Position numbers and translations under genes: made by a program
The notes under the pieces: model-generated
Database searches by the model: none
What the model saw: only the letters and a program-made list of their open reading frames with translations
What the model was told of the DNA's origin: nothing
Assembly: GCA_047630355.1 (NCBI GenBank)
Contig: JBLHXN010000014.1
Coordinates: forward strand, 1 to 48,971
Direction of reading: 5' to 3'
From: JANQUM01 sp047630355
GTDB taxonomy: Bacteria; Bacteroidota; Bacteroidia; Cytophagales; Spirosomataceae
DNA: 48,971 nt
Part shown: one piece after another, positions 26,955 through 36,178 of the stretch
Numbering within the stretch: position 1 is the stretch's first letter
Layout: the number at the start of each line of letters is the position of its first letter

Positions 26955-28289
26955 ATGCACTTCCTACTCCAATTCTATTTAACCAATCGGTTTTTCGCTG
27001 CTTTAGCGGCGTGCGTAGTTATCCTGTGTTTTGGCGTGTTGCTTACGCCACTTTTCTGGTTGGGTCAGGCAGGCATATCCTTACTCGTAGTGGGTGCAAT
27101 TATTGAAGGTATTATTCTATTTTGGAAGGAAGAAATCGTGAAATTTGAGCGAGTACTTCCCGCAAAATTAAGCAACGGCGATGATAATAAAATCTGGTTT
27201 ACGGTTCAAAACAAATCGGCAAATGACCTGAACGCTCGTTTATTAGAAGATTTCCCCGAACAACTCCAACTGCACAATTGGGAAAAGCGATTCTCGCTGC
27301 AACCGAATAAACAGCATCGGCTGAGTTACACTATTCACCCAACCGAACGCGGCGAATATAATTGGCGAAACAGCCAGCTTTTTCTCGAAACCAATCGTTT
27401 CAAATTAGTAACCCGACGCTGTGTTTTCCCAACAGATGAAATCATTCCGTGCTACCCGTCTTTCGAGCAATTTAAAGAACTCAGAATTTCGGCGTTGGTA
27501 AACAGCAACAACGAAGCAAATTCTACCATGATTCGGAAAATCGGGCAAAGTCTCGAATTTGAGCAAATCAAAAATTACGTTGGCGGTGACGACTTCCGGC
27601 ACATTAATTGGAAAGCAAGTGCCAAGCAAGGCAAACTCATGCTGAACCAGTATCAGGAAGAACGCAGTCAGGATATCTATTCCGTTATTGATTTAGGGCG
27701 AAATATGCAGCAACCATTTAACGGGCAAACACTACTTGATTACAGCATAAATGCTTCATTGGCTTTAACAAAAACTGTACTCAGCCTCAAAGACAAAGTA
27801 GGATTAATCACGTATTCGGCAGATGAGTGCACCGTTTTACCACCACGAAGCGACGTAAATCAATTCAAAAAAGTAAACGAAAAACTATATAGTATTTCAA
27901 GCGATTTTCAGGAATCTGGCATGGAAAAACTGTACCGTTTTGTGAGGTATCGCGTCAGGCAACGGGGACTTTTTGTCATTTTCTCAAACTTTGACACCAT
28001 CCAATCCTTGCACCGGAATTTACCTTATTTACGGGCAATCGCTAAGTATCATTTAGTTTTACTGGTCATTTTTGAAAACTCCGAACTTGAATCTTACGCC
28101 GAAGAAACTGCCACTGACGTAAAAGAGATTTACGACAAAACGATGGCAAAGCACCTGCTTTTTCAGAAGCGTTTGATTGCGAAAGAAATAAGTAAGTTCG
28201 GGATGCAAAGCCTTGTTACGAAGCCCGAAATGTTGAATTCAGATTTAATCAATAAATACCTGAATATAAAAAGAAGGCAGATGCTGTGA
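26955..28289 (+). CDS. DUF58 domain-containing protein
   Basis: 444 residues. Two membrane helices at the N-terminus (RFFAALAACVVILCFGVLL, LFWLGQAGISLLVVGAIIEG) are followed by a beta-rich extracytoplasmic segment and the DUF58 signature SLEFEQIKNYVGGDDFRHIN then WKASAKQGKLM (around 195-225). A VWA-like C-terminal part has YSVIDLGRNMQQPF with a MIDAS-like D-x-G-x-x form and ALTKTVLSLKDKVGLITYSA. DUF58 proteins are the regular partners of MoxR ATPases. It ends the operon. No strong terminator follows, only a weak AT-rich hairpin at about 28320-28338. Confidence 0.9.
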   Translation: MHFLLQFYLTNRFFAALAACVVILCFGVLLTPLFWLGQAGISLLVVGAIIEGIILFWKEEIVKFERVLPAKLSNGDDNKIWFTVQNKSANDLNARLLEDFPEQLQLHNWEKRFSLQPNKQHRLSYTIHPTERGEYNWRNSQLFLETNRFKLVTRRCVFPTDEIIPCYPSFEQFKELRISALVNSNNEANSTMIRKIGQSLEFEQIKNYVGGDDFRHINWKASAKQGKLMLNQYQEERSQDIYSVIDLGRNMQQPFNGQTLLDYSINASLALTKTVLSLKDKVGLITYSADECTVLPPRSDVNQFKKVNEKLYSISSDFQESGMEKLYRFVRYRVRQRGLFVIFSNFDTIQSLHRNLPYLRAIAKYHLVLLVIFENSELESYAEETATDVKEIYDKTMAKHLLFQKRLIAKEISKFGMQSLVTKPEMLNSDLINKYLNIKRRQML

Positions 28290-28480
28290 GAAACTATTTA
28301 CGCGACCTCAACGTCGTTGTTTATTCATCTTGAATAAAACATAAAAACTACCCCGTTTCATACACGCAAATACTGGCTATAATATACTTGTGGGCAGAAA
28401 GTTGTATCATATATATAGTCGCAAAAATACCTTGTAAAATTTACTTGAATACAGTTGAATTTTTAACCATTCTTTTTATT

Positions 28481-28488
28481 TAGATTTG
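28481..28488 (+). promoter_or_regulatory. Candidate -7 element for SusC/SusD pair 2
   Basis: TAGATTTG matches the Bacteroidota -7 consensus TAnnTTTG and lies 27 bases before the ATG at 28516. A TTG occurs at 28455-28457, 23 bases upstream, which is somewhat far for the -33 element. The short leader also supports the ATG at 28516 over the in-frame TTG at 28486, which lies inside this element. Confidence 0.45.
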
Positions 28489-28515
28489 CCGAGTTTTTTT
28501 AACCTAAATCTATAC

Positions 28516-31500
28516 ATGGCAAAAAAATTTCTTCTGATTTTTTGTGCTATTTTTCTGCTGATCGGTTCGGCGAAAACGCAAGCTCAAAATAAAAACGTTT
28601 CCGGTGTTGTTACCTCCTCTGAGGATGGTGTGGAGCTACCCGGGGTAAGTGTTAAGGTGAAAGGTTCTACGCGAGGAACTTCAACCGACGCCAATGGAAA
28701 GTACACCATCTCAGTTAGTGCTGACGAGACGCTCGTATTTAGTTATATCGGCATGCAGTCGGTAGAACTGAAAGTAGGAAACCAATCTACTATCAACGTC
28801 AAACTAAAGTCTGACGCATCACAACTTAACGAAGTGGTGGTTACAGCTTTTGGCGTTGAAAAAGAAAAACGTACGTTAGGTTACGCTACGCAAACCGTTA
28901 GCGGTGATGACGTAAACGAAACCCAACGCGAAAACTTCCTGAACGCACTGCAAGGCAGAGTGGCTGGTGCAACTATCAACGCAACCAGCGGTGCTCCGGG
29001 TGCTTCGTCGCAGATTGTTTTGCGTGGTTTCAACTCGTTGAGCGGAAATAACTCACCACTTATTGTGGTAGACGGTTTACCAATTGACAACCAAACCCTT
29101 GACCAAAACAACCTAACCGTGCAAGGCTCAAACCGTCAAAACGATTTTACCAACCGTGCCGCCGACATAAACCCGAACGATATTGAATCGATTACGGTAC
29201 TGAAAGGTCCAGAAGCTGCGGCTCTTTACGGTATTCAGGCGGGAAGTGGTGCAATCGTAATAACAACGAAGAAAGGCAAAGCGGGGAAAATGAAAATTAG
29301 CTACGATAATAACTTTCGGGTTGATCAGACGTACCTTTTCACCGATGTACAAGACGTTTTTGGTATCGGTTTTCTGGGCGATTCTACCCAAACTCGCCGT
29401 GCTTTCGGGCCGAGGCTCGCTTCGGGAGTTCAGACGTTCGACAATACCCGCAACTTCTTTCAGGATGCCTTAACGCAACGTCATAACTTATCTTTAAGCG
29501 GTGGCGTGAAAAACGTAACTTACCGCTTTTCGGGAAGCACAATTAATCAGCAAGGAACTATTCCGACAACGGGCTTTGACCGCTACAACGGACGTTTGAC
29601 GCTCGGTTATAAAACGAAAAACAATATGTTTGACGTAACCGGAACCGGTGCCTACACATACAGCTACAACCAAAAGGCCTTGCGTGGAGCGGGCGGATTT
29701 TTGCAAGCGTTAGTTTCGTGGCCAATTACGAGCGATGCCCGTGATTATTTGAACGAAGACGGAACAAGAAAACGCTTCTTCGACAACGAAAATTTTCAGG
29801 AATCTGATAACCCGTATTGGTTAGTAAATCAAAACGAAAGCTCAGACGAAACGAATAGATTTAACTACAATTTAGCCGCAAACTTCCGACCAACGAAATG
29901 GCTAACCCTCTCTGCAAAAGGAAGTTACGACGGATACAAAACCACGGGCGATACGTTCTTTGACCCACGTTCAAACCAATTTTTCAGCGTTGGTGGTCAG
30001 ATAGAGAACTACACCGTTGATTACCGTGGATTCAGCGGTGTTTTCCTTGCCACGGCAACTAAGACGGTCGGTAAATTTGATAACCGTTTAATGGTTGGAT
30101 CGGCGATTGACGACTGGAGAACCGAAACATTTTCCGAAAGGGGACAGAATTTACAAGTGGTAAATGATGAATTTGTAAACGATTTTTCAACAATTGATCC
30201 GGCAACTTATCTCAACAGCCGTACGCTTGGAAGAGATACGTTATCGCTGCGACGTTTAGTCGGCGTTTTTGCTGAATACACTGTTAGTTATGACCGTTGG
30301 TTAAACCTAACCGTTGCGGGTCGTAATGACGTTACATCTACACTTCCAAAGGCTTCGCGTTCGTTCTTTTATCCATCGGCGAGTTTGTCGTTTGTTTTCA
30401 GTGATCTATTGGGAATAAATCCTAAGTTGTTGACCCTTGGCAAATTACGGGCTTCAGTTGCCGAAACTGCGAAAGACATTTCGCCGTACGGTTCGCAGTC
30501 AGTTTATAACCTTCAACTCACCAGCGGCTTGGGTTACGGCTACGGTTTCACGAACAATAACCCGAATATCGTGCCCGAACGTCAGCGGACGTTTGAATTA
30601 GGCACAGAATTGAAGTTTTTAGACAACCGCCTCGGCGTTGATTTTACCTACTACAATACGCTAAACGTAGGTCAGATTGTACGTTTGGTGCGTTTGAGCT
30701 ACGGAACGGGCTTTATTTTATCGACACTCAACGTGGCTGACACCCGAAACCAGGGAATGGAATTGATGCTAACGGCACAACCCATCAAAACCCGTAACTT
30801 TGTGTGGAACGTTAACGTAAACGCCGCCGGAACACGCAACGAAGTGTTGGGCTTACCGAGCAATATCCCAGAATATTACAACTCAGATACATGGGTAGAT
30901 GCGTTCAGAAATGGCTTAACTCTGGGAAGTACAACTACTTCTCTCACTGGTCAAGATTATTTACGAAACGACGCTAATCAGGTTTTGATTGACCCAAACA
31001 CGGGCTTCCCGTTAGTAAACCCAGTTTACGTTCCGATTGCGGAGCGTAACCCAAGAATTACCGGAGGAATCCTGAACAGTTTTAGCTACAAGAAATTGAC
31101 GTTCGGCTTTAACCTTGATTACCGTATCGGTGGCGACATCATGAACGGAACGGAATACTGGAATACCCGTGAAGGCTACAGCACCCGCACCCTTGACCGT
31201 GAGCAAACCATCATTGTACCAGGCATTTTGCGTGATGGCTTAGAAAACTCAGCTACACCAACTACCAACACCATGCAAATCATACCGAGCACAAGCTCGT
31301 ACTTTCAGGATGGTCGGGTGTACGCTTCCAACTTCGTGGAGCGTAACATCAATTGGTTGAGATTGCGTGAAATTCGTATCAGCTACACCTTGCCAACGGC
31401 GTTTGTGCAACGGGTTAAAAGTATTTCAAGTGTGAGTGTTTACGCTTCGGGAACTGACCTATTTATCTTGAGCAATTACTCAGGAGCAGATCCGTCGGCA

Positions 31501-31614
31501 AACTCAAACAACGCCGCAACGGCGGGTATTGGTGGTTTCGGGATTGATTATTTCACCGCATCCACGCCAAGAGGTTTCAACGCCGGAGTCCGTCTTGACC
31601 TCGGAGGACGTTAA
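28516..31614 (+). CDS. SusC/RagA-family TonB-linked outer-membrane transporter (pair 2)
   Basis: 1032 residues from the ATG at 28516, which gives a regular signal peptide (MAKKFLLIFCAIFLLIGSAK then TQAQ). A carboxypeptidase-regulatory-like domain (VSGVVTSSEDGVELPGVSVK, GTSTDANGKYTI, LVFSYIGMQSVE), a TonB box (NEVVVTAFG), the plug (GRVAGATINATSGAPGASSQ, LRGFNSLSGNNSPLIVVDGL, TVLKGPEAAALYGIQAGSGA) and a barrel ending in RGFNAGVRLDLGGR are in order. It is intact over 3.1 kb. susD and a DUF4397 lipoprotein follow. Hairpin-plus-tail elements separate these three genes, so expression of the distal genes may be set below that of susC. Confidence 0.95.
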   Translation: MAKKFLLIFCAIFLLIGSAKTQAQNKNVSGVVTSSEDGVELPGVSVKVKGSTRGTSTDANGKYTISVSADETLVFSYIGMQSVELKVGNQSTINVKLKSDASQLNEVVVTAFGVEKEKRTLGYATQTVSGDDVNETQRENFLNALQGRVAGATINATSGAPGASSQIVLRGFNSLSGNNSPLIVVDGLPIDNQTLDQNNLTVQGSNRQNDFTNRAADINPNDIESITVLKGPEAAALYGIQAGSGAIVITTKKGKAGKMKISYDNNFRVDQTYLFTDVQDVFGIGFLGDSTQTRRAFGPRLASGVQTFDNTRNFFQDALTQRHNLSLSGGVKNVTYRFSGSTINQQGTIPTTGFDRYNGRLTLGYKTKNNMFDVTGTGAYTYSYNQKALRGAGGFLQALVSWPITSDARDYLNEDGTRKRFFDNENFQESDNPYWLVNQNESSDETNRFNYNLAANFRPTKWLTLSAKGSYDGYKTTGDTFFDPRSNQFFSVGGQIENYTVDYRGFSGVFLATATKTVGKFDNRLMVGSAIDDWRTETFSERGQNLQVVNDEFVNDFSTIDPATYLNSRTLGRDTLSLRRLVGVFAEYTVSYDRWLNLTVAGRNDVTSTLPKASRSFFYPSASLSFVFSDLLGINPKLLTLGKLRASVAETAKDISPYGSQSVYNLQLTSGLGYGYGFTNNNPNIVPERQRTFELGTELKFLDNRLGVDFTYYNTLNVGQIVRLVRLSYGTGFILSTLNVADTRNQGMELMLTAQPIKTRNFVWNVNVNAAGTRNEVLGLPSNIPEYYNSDTWVDAFRNGLTLGSTTTSLTGQDYLRNDANQVLIDPNTGFPLVNPVYVPIAERNPRITGGILNSFSYKKLTFGFNLDYRIGGDIMNGTEYWNTREGYSTRTLDREQTIIVPGILRDGLENSATPTTNTMQIIPSTSSYFQDGRVYASNFVERNINWLRLREIRISYTLPTAFVQRVKSISSVSVYASGTDLFILSNYSGADPSANSNNAATAGIGGFGIDYFTASTPRGFNAGVRLDLGGR

Positions 31615-31634
31615 TTTTCATCAAAAAACCTTAA

Positions 31635-31675
31635 TACCCCTTCCCCTTTGGGGGAAGAGCGAGATGGGGATTCAA
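31635..31675 (+). repeat. Hairpin-plus-G-rich-tail element, copy A
   Basis: Stem CTTCCCC (31640-31646) with GGGGAAG (31651-31657), then a G-rich tail (AGCGAGATGGGGATTC). It lies in the 75-base gap between susC and susD of pair 2, oriented with transcription. It shares hairpin-then-tail architecture with copies B to E. Confidence 0.6.
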
Positions 31676-31689
31676 AGCAAATATTCCAA

Positions 31690-33228
31690 ATGAAAAAAAT
31701 AGCAATCTTATTCATCCTCGGTTTCGGATTATCGTCGTGCGAAAAATACATCGACGACGCCTTCCTTAACCCAAATGCTCCAACGGTTGCAAAACCAGCA
31801 AAAGTACTTCCCGCAATCATTGCCAACATGTCACGGGGTATTCAATTTGACTCACGTATGTTAGGGCGGTACGTACAATACTGGACTTTAACCGGTGCAG
31901 GGAGCACTTGGGACCGCATGGGTTACGACCCAAATTCCGACAACGGCGGCGAAAAATGGAGAACCCACTATTGGAACCTCGGACTGAACGTTATCAATAT
32001 GATGAACGACGCCCGTGCCGAAGGAAAACCAGAATATGTTGGTGCCGGAAACGCAATTATGGCGTGGAGCTGGCTCGCCCTAACAGATTACCATAACGAA
32101 GTAATCTTGAAAGAAGCGTTCAATACCAGTGCTTTGACGTTCAAATACGACACGCAGGAAGAAGTTTACCAAACGGTAGCTACTCTTTGCGATTCCGCAA
32201 TTACGAATTTTGACCGAGTAGGCTCAGTTTCGGAAGATTTCAAAGTCGCAGATAACTTTATGAACAAAGGCGATATTCAGAAATGGAAGAAATTTACTTA
32301 CGCCGTAAAAGCAAAAATGCTGCACCGCTACGCTTTAAAAAGCAATTACAACCCCGATGAAGTTATAGCGGCGGTGAATGCTTCATTGGCTTCGGCAGAT
32401 GACGATATTTTCATCACGTTCAATAACGGCCCGGCAAGTTCGGCAGATGCAAATTTCTACGGCCCACGCCGTAATAACTTAGCCTCATACCGCCCAACTG
32501 ATTTAATTATTCGGTATATGGACGGTAACGTCTTTGAAGGCGTGAACGACCCCCGCAAAGATTACTTCTTCAAGCCGTCAGCCGATGGCGTTACAAGAGG
32601 AGTAAAAACCGCCGCTGGTGAAGCAGCCGCAACTCCCGCTGCCCGCCGAACGTTCAATTTCTTCGGCTTTGTGTCAACAGCAGCCCCCGCTGGTGGCGTT
32701 GATACCGAGGCACGCACTTACTTCAAAAATGACGCTCCTTTCCCGCTAATCACGTATTCGGATATGCAGTTTATCAAAGCCGAAGCCGCTTTCAGAAAAG
32801 GCGACCGTGCTATGGCTCTTGATGCTTACAGGAAAGGTATCAAGGGAAATTTTGATATGCTCAAAAAGTATTTCACGGGTTACACCGATTTTACAGAACA
32901 GCAGGCAACCGATTACGTAAACGCCGTTAGCCCCGCAAGTGCCACTGCTTTAACAATCAGCGACATTATGATTCAGAAGTACATTGCCCTTTGGGGCCAC
33001 GGTTTTGAAGAAACGTGGGTTGATTTGCGAAAATTCCAGTACAGCCCAGAAGTTTACAAAACCTTCGAGCCGCCAACCAATTTATTCCCGGATAATTTCA
33101 ACAAACTCGTTTACCGAGTTCGCCCCCGATACAACTCAGAGTATCTCTGGAACGTGGAGGAATTAACACGGATTGGCGGTCTAAACCAAGATTACCACAC
33201 CATTGAACCGTGGTTCGTAAAAAATTAA
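31690..33228 (+). CDS. SusD-like lipoprotein (SusD_2 type, pair 2)
   Basis: 512 residues from the ATG at 31690 (MKKIAILFILGFGLSSC), which gives a lipobox cysteine at residue 17. The frame continues 14 codons upstream into the repeat element and that part is unlikely to be translated. The mature start CEKYIDDAFLNPNAPTVA, then LPAIIANMSRGIQFDSRMLG, VQYWTLTGAGSTWDRMGYDP and the C-terminal FIKAEAAFRKGDRAMALDAY and YIALWGHGFEETWVDLRKFQ fit the SusD_2 (PF12771-like) branch. It is the surface lid and binding protein for the SusC upstream. Substrate unknown; SusD_2 proteins are often linked to non-starch substrates. Confidence 0.9.
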   Translation: MKKIAILFILGFGLSSCEKYIDDAFLNPNAPTVAKPAKVLPAIIANMSRGIQFDSRMLGRYVQYWTLTGAGSTWDRMGYDPNSDNGGEKWRTHYWNLGLNVINMMNDARAEGKPEYVGAGNAIMAWSWLALTDYHNEVILKEAFNTSALTFKYDTQEEVYQTVATLCDSAITNFDRVGSVSEDFKVADNFMNKGDIQKWKKFTYAVKAKMLHRYALKSNYNPDEVIAAVNASLASADDDIFITFNNGPASSADANFYGPRRNNLASYRPTDLIIRYMDGNVFEGVNDPRKDYFFKPSADGVTRGVKTAAGEAAATPAARRTFNFFGFVSTAAPAGGVDTEARTYFKNDAPFPLITYSDMQFIKAEAAFRKGDRAMALDAYRKGIKGNFDMLKKYFTGYTDFTEQQATDYVNAVSPASATALTISDIMIQKYIALWGHGFEETWVDLRKFQYSPEVYKTFEPPTNLFPDNFNKLVYRVRPRYNSEYLWNVEELTRIGGLNQDYHTIEPWFVKN

Positions 33229-33251
33229 TCAATTAAAAAACATCCAAATTC

Positions 33252-33285
33252 ACCCTCTCTTAGGGGAGAGGCTGGGGTTAAGGTC
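33252..33285 (+). repeat. Hairpin-plus-G-rich-tail element, copy B
   Basis: Stem CCTCTC (33254-33259) with GAGAGG (33266-33271), then the tail CTGGGGTTAAGGTC. It lies in the 66-base gap between susD (pair 2) and the DUF4397 lipoprotein gene, oriented with transcription. Confidence 0.65.
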
Positions 33286-33294
33286 AGAAATAAT

Positions 33295-34071
33295 ATGAAA
33301 AAAACAATCGCATTCTTATCGCTTGCGGCTCTCAGTTTGGGCATTTTTTCCTGCGAAAAAAACAAACTCGATGAGAACCTGCCAACCCAATTTGCCGACC
33401 CTTCCAAAGCAAATTTAAGGATTGTAAATGCTTATACATCTAATATTCCTGCCGGAGCACCAGGTGTTGGTATTACTCGCTTTTACGCCTACCAAGGCAC
33501 AACCAAGTTAACGGGAAATCCGCTTGCTTCGCCGAGCGTTTGGCCTGCTACTTCTGCTTACGCAGCGGTTGAAGCGGGAAGCAATCCACTATTTATGTTA
33601 CTCGATCGTCGTGTAAATAACGTGTACGCTCCCGTAGCAGTAGGAGATACGGCTTTTAGGGAAACGCTCAACCTTACAGCCGGAGCTGCTTATACCGCCT
33701 TTTTGGTGGGAGTTGCCCCAACGCAAGAAGTACTTTTATCGGAAGATAATATCACGCCGTCGGCAGAGAGAACCTATAAAATTCGGGTGGCTAACTTAGT
33801 TCCTGATACAGAAAAAGCGTTGAATATTTTCTCAAGAAGGCAGCAACGCACCATTGCATCAAACGTAAATTATAAGCAAATCGGCAGTTTTATCGAATTA
33901 CCGGTTCCGGCTCAAAGTGATACGTTGGACGTTTTTGCCGCCGCCGATCCAACCGTTCGATTATATTCACTCAACAATTTTTTTCCGGCGAATAAGCGAG
34001 TTTATACTCTTTATGCTCAAGGAAGAGTAGGCTTCAGAAATGAGGCTTTGAGTGTTTATACAAACAGGTAA
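33295..34071 (+). CDS. DUF4397 domain-containing lipoprotein
   Basis: 258 residues. Lipoprotein signal MKKTIAFLSLAALSLGIFSC with the lipobox cysteine at 20. The mature part begins with ANLRIVNAYTSN and continues with repeated beta strands (YTAFLVGVAPTQEVLLSED, KIRVANLVPDTEKALNIFS), the pattern of DUF4397, a beta-sandwich family of Bacteroidota surface lipoproteins. It is the third gene of the susCD pair 2 operon and ends at a strong terminator, so it may be an accessory surface binder for the same substrate. Function is not established. Confidence 0.8.
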   Translation: MKKTIAFLSLAALSLGIFSCEKNKLDENLPTQFADPSKANLRIVNAYTSNIPAGAPGVGITRFYAYQGTTKLTGNPLASPSVWPATSAYAAVEAGSNPLFMLLDRRVNNVYAPVAVGDTAFRETLNLTAGAAYTAFLVGVAPTQEVLLSEDNITPSAERTYKIRVANLVPDTEKALNIFSRRQQRTIASNVNYKQIGSFIELPVPAQSDTLDVFAAADPTVRLYSLNNFFPANKRVYTLYAQGRVGFRNEALSVYTNR

Positions 34072-34104
34072 ATTACTACTTTTAAATTTGTTTGAAAACG
34101 GCTG

Positions 34105-34138
34105 GGAATTTGGTTATCGTGACCAAATTCCTTTTTTT
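34105..34138 (+). terminator. Rho-independent terminator of the SusCD pair 2 operon
   Basis: A 10-base-pair perfect stem (GGAATTTGGT at 34105-34114 with ACCAAATTCC at 34122-34131), a 7-base loop and seven T (34132-34138), 33 bases after the DUF4397 stop. Confidence 0.9.
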
Positions 34139-34167
34139 GTTTCAATTATAATTCCAAAGATAAAGTT

Positions 34168-34437
34168 ATGATTCCAAAAACATGCGACCATGTTTCATCT
34201 ATCAAGCATGTCAAAGCCGCCGTTTCTCACGAATGTGAAGATTGCGTAAAGAGTGGAGATACGTGGGTTCACCTTCGCACTTGCCAAACTTGCGGAATCA
34301 CGCTCTGCTGCGATAGCTCTCCCAATAAACACGCCACAAAGCATTTCCACCATTCTGAGCATCCCCTAATCAGTTCTGCCGAACCAAACGAACGTTGGAT
34401 GTGGTGCTACGTTCACGAAAAAATCAGTAAATACTAA
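34168..34437 (+). CDS. UBP-type zinc-finger protein
   Basis: 89 residues consisting of one ZnF-UBP-type domain: paired ligands CDH (6-8), CEDC (23-26), CQTC (39-42), CC (47-48) and several histidines (HATKHFHHSEH). In eukaryotes this fold binds the C-terminal tail of ubiquitin; bacterial stand-alone versions have no known ligand. The gene sits 47 bases before the flavoprotein gene on the same strand, a pairing I recall seeing repeatedly in bacteria, suggesting that the two act together in redox sensing or electron transfer. The zinc finger is intact although its partner is broken. Confidence 0.85.
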   Translation: MIPKTCDHVSSIKHVKAAVSHECEDCVKSGDTWVHLRTCQTCGITLCCDSSPNKHATKHFHHSEHPLISSAEPNERWMWCYVHEKISKY

Positions 34438-34484
34438 ACAAGACAATTCATTCTTCGCCCCTTAAAATCTCAATACTACACAAA

Positions 34485-36146
34485 ATGAAGGACCAACGCT
34501 TCACCGAACTAAATACCCGACAAGTAAAGGTCTTGAAAGAATTTGGTGCCGTTGAGAACTATAAAGAACGCACCCAAGTATTTGAACTCGGAGAAAAGGA
34601 GTACGATTTCTTTGTGGTGTTGGAAGGTGAAGTATTGATTGAAGACCCGTACAATGACGGTGCGGTTATTGTAGCTTACGAACGTTTCGAGTTTTCGGGT
34701 GACAGTGGAATGTTTCTGCCCGTGAAGCACAATTCAATGCGTTTGCCCGTGCCGGAACCCGCTTAACCCGCATTCATCCTGACAAATTGAAAGAAGTAAT
34801 TGCCACCCATAGTGACATCAGCGATGTGCTACTAAACGCATTCCTGCTTCGACAGGAAATAGTTTTGACCGAAATAAAGGGTGTAATAAAGCTCGTTGGT
34901 TCAGGACGTTCGAAGGAGACGTACGCCGTTCGGGATTTCATAGAAAAGAACCACATTTGGCACAATTTCCTCAATGTCGATGAATCAGGAGACGCCTTCG
35001 AATTGTTAGAAAACTTTAACCTCAGTAAAGAAGACTTGCCCATCCTGATTAACGGCGAAGGTAGCGTTTGCCGTAACCCAACGCTTGAACAAGTTGCCCG
35101 GGAAGCAGGCGTTTTGACAGATTTCAAAGATAAGGTATTTGATTTACTCGTTATCGGAACCGGGCCAGCGGGTTTGGCGGCAAGCGTTTACACTGCTTCA
35201 GAGGGTTTAAGCGTGGTGACAATTGACAGTAAAGCTCCTAGCGGACAAGCGGATAAAAGCTTGAAAATTATCTCGGTTTTCCTACCGGAATATCGGGCAG
35301 CGATTTAGCTAATCGGGCGTACGTGCAAGCTCAGAAATTTGGCTGTAATATCTCCATTCCGCACAGTGCGAAAAGTATTCAGCACTGCGGCACGTATTTT
35401 ACCGTTTGTGCTTCTAACGGCAAAGTTATAAAGACCAAAGCCATCATGACTGCCACCGGAGCGGAATATCAACAATTACCGATTGAAAACGTTAAAAGTA
35501 CGAAGGAAACGGCATTTATGCTTCGGCTACATCCATGAATATTTCTTCCTACAAAGGTGAGAAATTCGAGATTGTGGGCGGAGGAAACTCAGCGGGACAA
35601 GCAGCATTATTCTTAGCTAATCATGCCGCCGAAATACACATTATTTTACGGAGTAATGACTTAGGCTCAAAAATGAGTGATTACCTCGTTCAGCGGGTCA
35701 AAGCCTGCGATAATATCTTCGTTCACTTAAGTACCGAAGTGAACGAATTAATAGGCGAAAATTACTTAGAAGCCTGCATTTTGGAAACTAAAGATGGCAA
35801 ACGCCACGAAACACCGATCGGTAATCTGTTTACATTTATCGGGGCAAAACCATGCACCGATTGGTTGGAGGATTTGGTCGCAACTGATAAAAAAGGTTTT
35901 ATCTGCACCGGGGCTGCTATTAAAAAAGAAAAGCTAAGCGACTGCGAAATTTACGAAAAGCGTTTGCCTCAATCTTTAGAAACCAGTATTCCAAGCTTTT
36001 TTGCCGTAGGCGACGTGCGAAAAGGTTCCGTAAAGCGAGTGGCGTCCGCGGTGGGCGAAGGCTCCATGGCGGTAAGTCAGGTGCATCAGTTTTTGGCGGA
36101 AATTAAATCGGGAGAGCTTAGAGAATACGTGACCAAAGCGGAATAG
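34485..36146 (+). pseudogene. cNMP-binding-domain / thioredoxin-reductase-like FAD oxidoreductase with three frameshifts
   Basis: Reassembled, this is a protein of about 550 residues with an N-terminal cyclic-nucleotide-type sensor domain and a C-terminal thioredoxin-reductase-like domain. Four reading segments are separated by three single-base deletions. Near 34725 one missing C shifts FSGDSGMFLP away from REAQFNAFARAGTRLTRIHP. Near 35265 one base is lost before ENYLGFPTGISGSDLANRAY. Near 35515 one base is lost before IYASATSMNISSYKGEKFE. FAD and NAD loops are present (LLVIGTGPAGLAASVYTAS; EIVGGGNSAGQAALFLA), as is the C-terminal FFAVGDVRKGSVKRVASAVG. The place of the redox CxxC of thioredoxin reductase is not obvious, as expected for this sensor-fused class. 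Three lesions in one gene make base-calling error an unlikely sole cause, but it cannot be excluded. Confidence 0.82.
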
Positions 36147-36178
36147 TTTTTTATGATATCAAGAATAAAACTATAATC

